From positions 186,001-250,000 of the forward strand of contig NZ_FOGT01000004.1 of the NCBI RefSeq assembly GCF_900111295.1: a stretch of DNA of 64,000 bases. Reading direction: 5' to 3'. Below are positions 60,140 through 64,000 of the stretch, piece by piece. Under the pieces are notes generated by a model. The model was not told the DNA's origin. It saw nothing but the letters and a program-made list of their open reading frames with translations, and did not search any database. A program made the position numbers and the translations under genes. The DNA comes from Salipaludibacillus aurantiacus (lineage in GTDB: Bacteria > Bacillota > Bacilli > Bacillales > Salisediminibacteriaceae). Position 1 is the stretch's first letter, and each line of letters starts with the position of its first letter.

Positions 60140-60619
60140 ATGTTCGGATGGTCAGATATTCCTACCTTTGTGATTTCTCTCGGAATAATATTACCTATTG
60201 TCGCTTTTATTCACGAATCCGGGCATTTTGTGAGCACCTACTTATTTGGCGGGAAAATGAAGTTTGTATTCGGGCGCGGGAAATTATTGTTCAAAAGAGG
60301 AGATTTCGAAATTAGAAGAGTGTATTTTCTGGATGCCTGGACCCAGCTTGAAAAATTAGATATTAATAACAGATGGACACATGCCATTATTTATCTCAGC
60401 GGCGCTTTTTTTAATATCCTGTCCGTTGTTATCGTCAATACGTTGATTCATCTGGACATACTGCCGGCAGACTTATTTTTCTATCAGTTTGGCTATTTTT
60501 CTCTTTATTTTGTATTTTTCTCACTTTTACCTGTTGAATTCGGAGAAGGGCAGCCCAGTGACGGAAAAGCATTTATTGACGTCATCCGGTACGGCACTGA
60601 AAAAGGCCCGATTAAATAA
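60140..60619 (+). CDS. Small membrane protein with HExxH motif (M50-like)
   Basis: The 159-aa protein has three to four hydrophobic segments. FIHESGHFVSTYLFGG holds HESGH (25-29) within the first membrane region, and a second conserved stretch, SLLPVEFGEGQPSDGK, lies near residues 128-143. HExGH plus a distal Asp in a PSDG turn is the layout of intramembrane metalloproteases of family M50. The protein is shorter than typical site-2 proteases and lacks a PDZ domain, so it could be a minimal protease or an inactive relative. Confidence 0.65.
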   Translation: MFGWSDIPTFVISLGIILPIVAFIHESGHFVSTYLFGGKMKFVFGRGKLLFKRGDFEIRRVYFLDAWTQLEKLDINNRWTHAIIYLSGAFFNILSVVIVNTLIHLDILPADLFFYQFGYFSLYFVFFSLLPVEFGEGQPSDGKAFIDVIRYGTEKGPIK

Positions 60620-60719
60620 AGGTAAACTTTGTAACTTTTCAGGGACGCTTAACGACAGACTATAAAGGGAATATAATGATTACAGAGAGATAGTTTTATC
60701 ATACAAGGGGGGAACAGCA

Positions 60720-62093
60720 ATGAAAGATGCTATTCAATCATTGGTTCATAAACAGAAACAATTTTTTTACAGCGGGGAAACTAAAAGTCTTTCTTTTAGA
60801 AAAGAACAGTTGACTAAACTTAAAGAAGCTATTAAAAAGCGGGAGAGGGACATATTAAAAGCTGTTAAAAAAGATTTAAATAAAGGGGAACACGAAGCAT
60901 TTCTTACTGAAATCGGTTTTTTATACAGTGAATTAAAAGATATGCTTAAAAATATGGATTACTGGGCAGAGCCGCGTAAAGCTAAGACTCCTTTGTCGCA
61001 TGTAGGCGGTAAAAGCTACATATACAAAGAGCCTTACGGTGTTACGCTCATCATCTCACCTTGGAATTACCCGTTTCAACTCTGCATCGCTCCATTAATC
61101 GGTGCGATCGGGTCAGGGAATACAGCTATATTAAAACCGTCCGAATTTACCCCTCATACGAGTTCAGTCATCCGGGATCTGGTTGCCGCCACCTTCCCTG
61201 AAGAATATATCGCCGTTGTGGAAGGGGATGCGGAAGTCTCTAAAGCCCTTCTGGATGAAAACGTTGATTATATCTTTTTTACGGGAAGCACGGAGGTCGG
61301 GAAAAAAGTTATGGAAGCCGCTTCAAAGCATCTCACTCCGGTCACACTGGAATTAGGCGGGAAAAGTCCCGCGATCGTCATGGAAGACGCTAACCTGAAG
61401 CTTGCCGCCAAGCGGATTGTATGGGGGAAATTTATCAATGCGGGCCAGACTTGTGTAGCCCCGGACTATGTTCTGGTTCCTGAAAAAAGGCGCAGAAAAT
61501 TCCTTAAACAGCTCGTACACTATACAAAAAAGTGGTATGACGAAGAAGCTCGAAGTCATAAGTCTTATCCTCAAATCATTAATGAACAGCACGTAGACCG
61601 TTTGGTGTCTCTGATTGATAAAGAGAAGGTTTTTTACGGGGGAGATTATGACCGGGAGAACCGTTTTGTTGAACCAACAATTATGATGGATGTGACGATG
61701 GATGATGCAGTCATGGCAGAAGAAATATTCGGTCCCATCCTGCCAATCATGTTTTATAAACATGATTATGAAATAGTAGATATCGTTCGCCAGCGGCCTA
61801 ATCCGCTAGCTCTCTACCTGTTTACGGAAAGTAAAGAGAATGAAGGAATGATTCTCGGCAACCTCTCTTTCGGAGGCGGGTGTGTTAATGATACCATTAT
61901 GCATTTAGCGACACCTTATCTTCCGTTTGGCGGGGTAGGCGAAAGCGGAATGGGGTCTTATCACGGTAAAAACAGTTTTGATACGTTTACACATGAGAAA
62001 AGCATCTTAAAGCAGACTACAGCTTTTGATTTACCTATCCGCTACAGCCAGTCACAGGCTTCTATGAAAACATTAAGGAAAATGTGGGAATAA
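60720..62093 (+). CDS. Aldehyde dehydrogenase (YwdH-like, class 3 type)
   Basis: The 457-aa enzyme has ISPWNYPFQL (NAD-binding region), FTGSTEVGKK, general base Glu211 in LELGGKSPA and catalytic Cys245 in NAGQTCVAPDY. A C-terminal hydrophobic/basic end (YSQSQASMKTLRKMWE) is present. It belongs to the short ALDH3-like group (e.g. B. subtilis YwdH) that oxidises fatty or aromatic aldehydes to acids with NAD(P)+. The ATG has AAGGGGGG upstream. It is a single gene with a bidirectional terminator. Confidence 0.92.
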   Translation: MKDAIQSLVHKQKQFFYSGETKSLSFRKEQLTKLKEAIKKRERDILKAVKKDLNKGEHEAFLTEIGFLYSELKDMLKNMDYWAEPRKAKTPLSHVGGKSYIYKEPYGVTLIISPWNYPFQLCIAPLIGAIGSGNTAILKPSEFTPHTSSVIRDLVAATFPEEYIAVVEGDAEVSKALLDENVDYIFFTGSTEVGKKVMEAASKHLTPVTLELGGKSPAIVMEDANLKLAAKRIVWGKFINAGQTCVAPDYVLVPEKRRRKFLKQLVHYTKKWYDEEARSHKSYPQIINEQHVDRLVSLIDKEKVFYGGDYDRENRFVEPTIMMDVTMDDAVMAEEIFGPILPIMFYKHDYEIVDIVRQRPNPLALYLFTESKENEGMILGNLSFGGGCVNDTIMHLATPYLPFGGVGESGMGSYHGKNSFDTFTHEKSILKQTTAFDLPIRYSQSQASMKTLRKMWE

Positions 62094-62107
62094 TATAAGC
62101 AGCCAGA

Positions 62108-62142
62108 AAAGCAGCACTGGGAATTTTCCCCTGTGCTGCTTT
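62108..62142. terminator. Bidirectional terminator between ALDH and acetyltransferase genes
   Basis: AAAGCAGCACTGGG and CCCCTGTGCTGCTTT pair over 13-14 bp with a 6-nt loop; short T tails on both strands. Confidence 0.88.
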
Positions 62143-62183
62143 CTATAATTAAGGCTCTGTTATTTTTTTAATCACCATAAATT

Positions 62184-63404
62184 TTAAAAGAAATCATAGA
62201 TAAAAGGTTTTTGCCGGGGGATACGCCTGGCCAGCAGTTCCGCGGACTTATCGTCGCCTGCAATCCACTCTTCTTCTATAAGTGTCTGAACAGACTGAGT
62301 ACCAAATAACACGGCAGTCAGCGCCTGAACAGAGAGTTTTAAACCCTTCTTTGGCGGATGCTGGCAGCTGGCGCCTGTTTTCCTGTTCTTTTCATTTTCA
62401 GGTTGTAATGGGAAAAAGTCGACTTGATTTCTGCCATCGTCACCTGCCGGTTTTATAATATAAGTTCCTTCATTCCACTTACATATCTTATCCTCTACAT
62501 GCAGAATCACAGGTGATGCTGTTTCCTCGTTTTCGAAAGGAAATAAGGCCAGAAATTCTTTAACGTCTACAATCCGGGCCATAAAATAAGATGACACTTC
62601 CCGTTTTATTTTCGGATCTTCCAAAAGGAAGGGCAGACGGTCATGCGCCGCGGCTTTGATACTGATGGTGTCTGCCATCGAGTCATGGTTGGAAATAAAA
62701 TTCCATAACCCTCTCCGGGTATCCGCATCTAACCAAATAAGCTCATGGATCGTCATTTTACGGTCTTTTATTTCATAGATGAGATAGCCTGTGATATGAC
62801 CCGATTCATTATAATAAGCCGCGACAGTTCCTTTTTTCCTTTTAAAAACGGACTGCTTCCACCATTTTTCACTTCTCCGGAGGGCGCCGCTGTATTGTGA
62901 GGCCCATTTCTCGTACACAGCGCCGACGAGAGCCGGATCTTTATCAATTCTTCTCACAAATCCTCTCCAAGGCTGGCATTTAGGAAGCTGTTCTCTTGTT
63001 AAAGTAAGAAGAGCAGAATCAGCAAAAAGTTCCCAGCCGTATTTGCGGTAAAAAGGAATACTGAATGGGTAAAGAAAGGAGATTGTCTGCCCCTTCTGTT
63101 TCATTTCTTTTAAACAATGGTTCATCAGCCGGCTGACCAGGCCTCCGCGGCGGTGCTCCGGCCATGTCACCACACCGGAAACCCCGCCCATGTTGAAGGC
63201 TTTTCCGTTTATGTAGACTTCTAAAGGTATAATTGAGGCCTTGGATATGATTTCTCCGTTTTCTTCAATAACCCACGTTTCATCTGGGTTGACAGTTTCA
63301 AGTCTTTCCTGGCGTTCCTCATCGGTCATATGGTACTGGAATGCAAATTCAGACATACGGATACTGTATTCGATCTCAGATTGTTTCAGTTTCCTGATCG
63401 TCAC
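62184..63404 (-). CDS. Eis-like GNAT N-acetyltransferase
   Basis: The 406-aa protein has an N-terminal GNAT domain with the acetyl-CoA loop VVTWPEHRRGGLVSRLM (~78-94). A second GNAT-like domain and a C-terminal SCP2-like domain follow, as in Eis, with the terminal aromatic carboxylate FIYDFF. Eis enzymes acetylate aminoglycosides or protein lysines. GTG 63404 overlaps the stop of the photolyase gene (GTGA), with AAGGAG 9 bp before it, so the two are one operon. The natural substrate is unknown. Confidence 0.88.
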   Translation of the reverse strand: MTIRKLKQSEIEYSIRMSEFAFQYHMTDEERQERLETVNPDETWVIEENGEIISKASIIPLEVYINGKAFNMGGVSGVVTWPEHRRGGLVSRLMNHCLKEMKQKGQTISFLYPFSIPFYRKYGWELFADSALLTLTREQLPKCQPWRGFVRRIDKDPALVGAVYEKWASQYSGALRRSEKWWKQSVFKRKKGTVAAYYNESGHITGYLIYEIKDRKMTIHELIWLDADTRRGLWNFISNHDSMADTISIKAAAHDRLPFLLEDPKIKREVSSYFMARIVDVKEFLALFPFENEETASPVILHVEDKICKWNEGTYIIKPAGDDGRNQVDFFPLQPENEKNRKTGASCQHPPKKGLKLSVQALTAVLFGTQSVQTLIEEEWIAGDDKSAELLARRIPRQKPFIYDFF

Positions 63405-64000
63405 TCTTCTTCAACTCCTTTAAACAGCGCAATGGCTTTTTTTCTCTGGACAGCATGGTCCACCGTAGGTTCCGGGTAAGTGATTTCTGCCTCTTCACTT
63501 GTCATCTTCTCAGGGGTATGAATGTATTTCTCAGGTACTTCTGTTAATTCCGGGACAAATTCTTTAATAAAGCTTCCGTATGGGTCGAAGCGAACAGATT
63601 GTCTGGCAGGGTTAAATACCCGGAAATAAGGCACGGCATCTGTACCGACCGAGGCCGCCCACTGCCAGCCGCCTACATTGGATGCTTCATCATAGTCGAT
63701 CAGCTTCCGGGAAAAGTATTCTTCCCCAAGGCGCCAGTCGATTAAATAATCTTTTGTTAAAAAGGAAGCAGTGATCATCCGCAGCCGGTTATGCATCCAG
63801 CCGGTCTGATTAAGCTGGCGCATTCCGGCGTCGACGATAGGAAAGCCGGTGTTTCCGTCTTTCCATTTAGTAAACAGCTCCTCATCTCTGTTCCAGAATA
63901 TATTTCTGTATTTTTCCTGGTACTCCTGATTTTTTGTTTCAGGATAAAAATAGTAAATCATAGCATAGAAATCCCGCCAGGCAAGCTCTTTCAAAAAGGT
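63401..64000 (-). CDS. Deoxyribodipyrimidine photolyase, C-terminal part (cut by window edge)
   Basis: The frame is open to the window end, so the N-terminal part is missing. The visible ~199 residues contain FAD-domain signatures: KELAWRDFYAMI, DAGMRQLNQTGWMHNRLRMI, SFLTKDYLIDWRLGEEYF and WQWAASVGTDAVPYFRVFNP. These bind FAD and hold the tryptophan electron-transfer chain. The enzyme repairs cyclobutane pyrimidine dimers using light. Cryptochrome-type members cannot be fully excluded, but the sequence is of the class I CPD photolyase type. It overlaps the acetyltransferase gene by 4 bp. Confidence 0.92.
   Translation of the reverse strand, partial: TFLKELAWRDFYAMIYYFYPETKNQEYQEKYRNIFWNRDEELFTKWKDGNTGFPIVDAGMRQLNQTGWMHNRLRMITASFLTKDYLIDWRLGEEYFSRKLIDYDEASNVGGWQWAASVGTDAVPYFRVFNPARQSVRFDPYGSFIKEFVPELTEVPEKYIHTPEKMTSEEAEITYPEPTVDHAVQRKKAIALFKGVEEE

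Overview
The window reads as chromosome of a low-to-middle GC, Gram-positive, endospore-forming-type bacterium of the Bacillaceae, probably a halo-alkaliphilic or halotolerant relative of Bacillus. This rests on AAGGAGG-type ribosome binding sites with many TTG/GTG starts, B. subtilis-like genes (mreBH, yfmR, cshA, ytvI-like, yrkF-yrkH-yrkI, stand-alone bacterial NO synthase), cre boxes of the CcpA type, and a locus for the compatible solute glucosylglycerate. No rRNA, tRNA, CRISPR array, insertion sequence or prophage was seen.

Layout. (1) 1-9.6 kb: a glycerate/glucosylglycerate utilisation region. It has a truncated CdaR-type regulator, a GH13_18 phosphorylase and a glycerate kinase, then a GT4 glycosyltransferase, a LacI regulator and an ABC sugar importer without its ATPase. 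The last three units each carry an identical 16-bp palindromic operator, and cre boxes lie at three promoter regions. (2) 9.6-10.2 kb: a tandem array of 104-bp units. (3) 10.4-16.2 kb: a heterodimeric ABC exporter pair and adenine deaminase, ending in 21-bp tandem repeats. (4) 16.2-20.2 kb, minus strand: a TPP-riboswitch-controlled thiamine salvage operon (thiM-thiD-thiE), then a TPR/HTH regulator of the RNPP type whose stop codon overlaps the start of a 44-aa secreted-peptide gene, a likely unreported quorum-sensing pair. (5) 20.2-26 kb: NO synthase, a Dcu-type transporter, a 91-bp tandem array and recQ. (6) 26-36 kb: MhqD-like esterase, flavin reductase, a diguanylate cyclase, a TraB/GumN lipoprotein, an SNF2 helicase and cshA. 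(7) 36.1-38.3 kb: an AT-rich stretch with two decayed genes and an Asn/Glu-rich lipoprotein. (8) 38.4-46.8 kb: membrane proteins, ABC-F protein YfmR, a lipid kinase, a thioredoxin-like protein and two tiny genes. (9) 46.9-52.3 kb: a reactive-sulfur operon like yrkF-yrkH-yrkI behind a promoter bearing CstR/CsoR-like operators, followed by a SulP transporter, beta-carbonic anhydrase and a methyltransferase. (10) 52.3-64 kb: mreBH and mostly single-gene metabolic or stress units, ending in a photolyase cut by the window edge.

How it fits together: region 1 would import glucosylglycerate, split it phosphorolytically to glucose 1-phosphate and glycerate, and feed glycerate to glycolysis, under substrate control (LacI and CdaR types) and carbon catabolite control. 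Region 9 would sense and oxidise persulfides. The intergenic space is unusually rich in repeats: 104-bp, 91-bp and 21-bp tandem families (the last at two loci) plus a dispersed ~130-bp element present twice in inverse orientation. Starts were often moved to the codon best placed behind a Shine-Dalgarno sequence; each such choice is stated.
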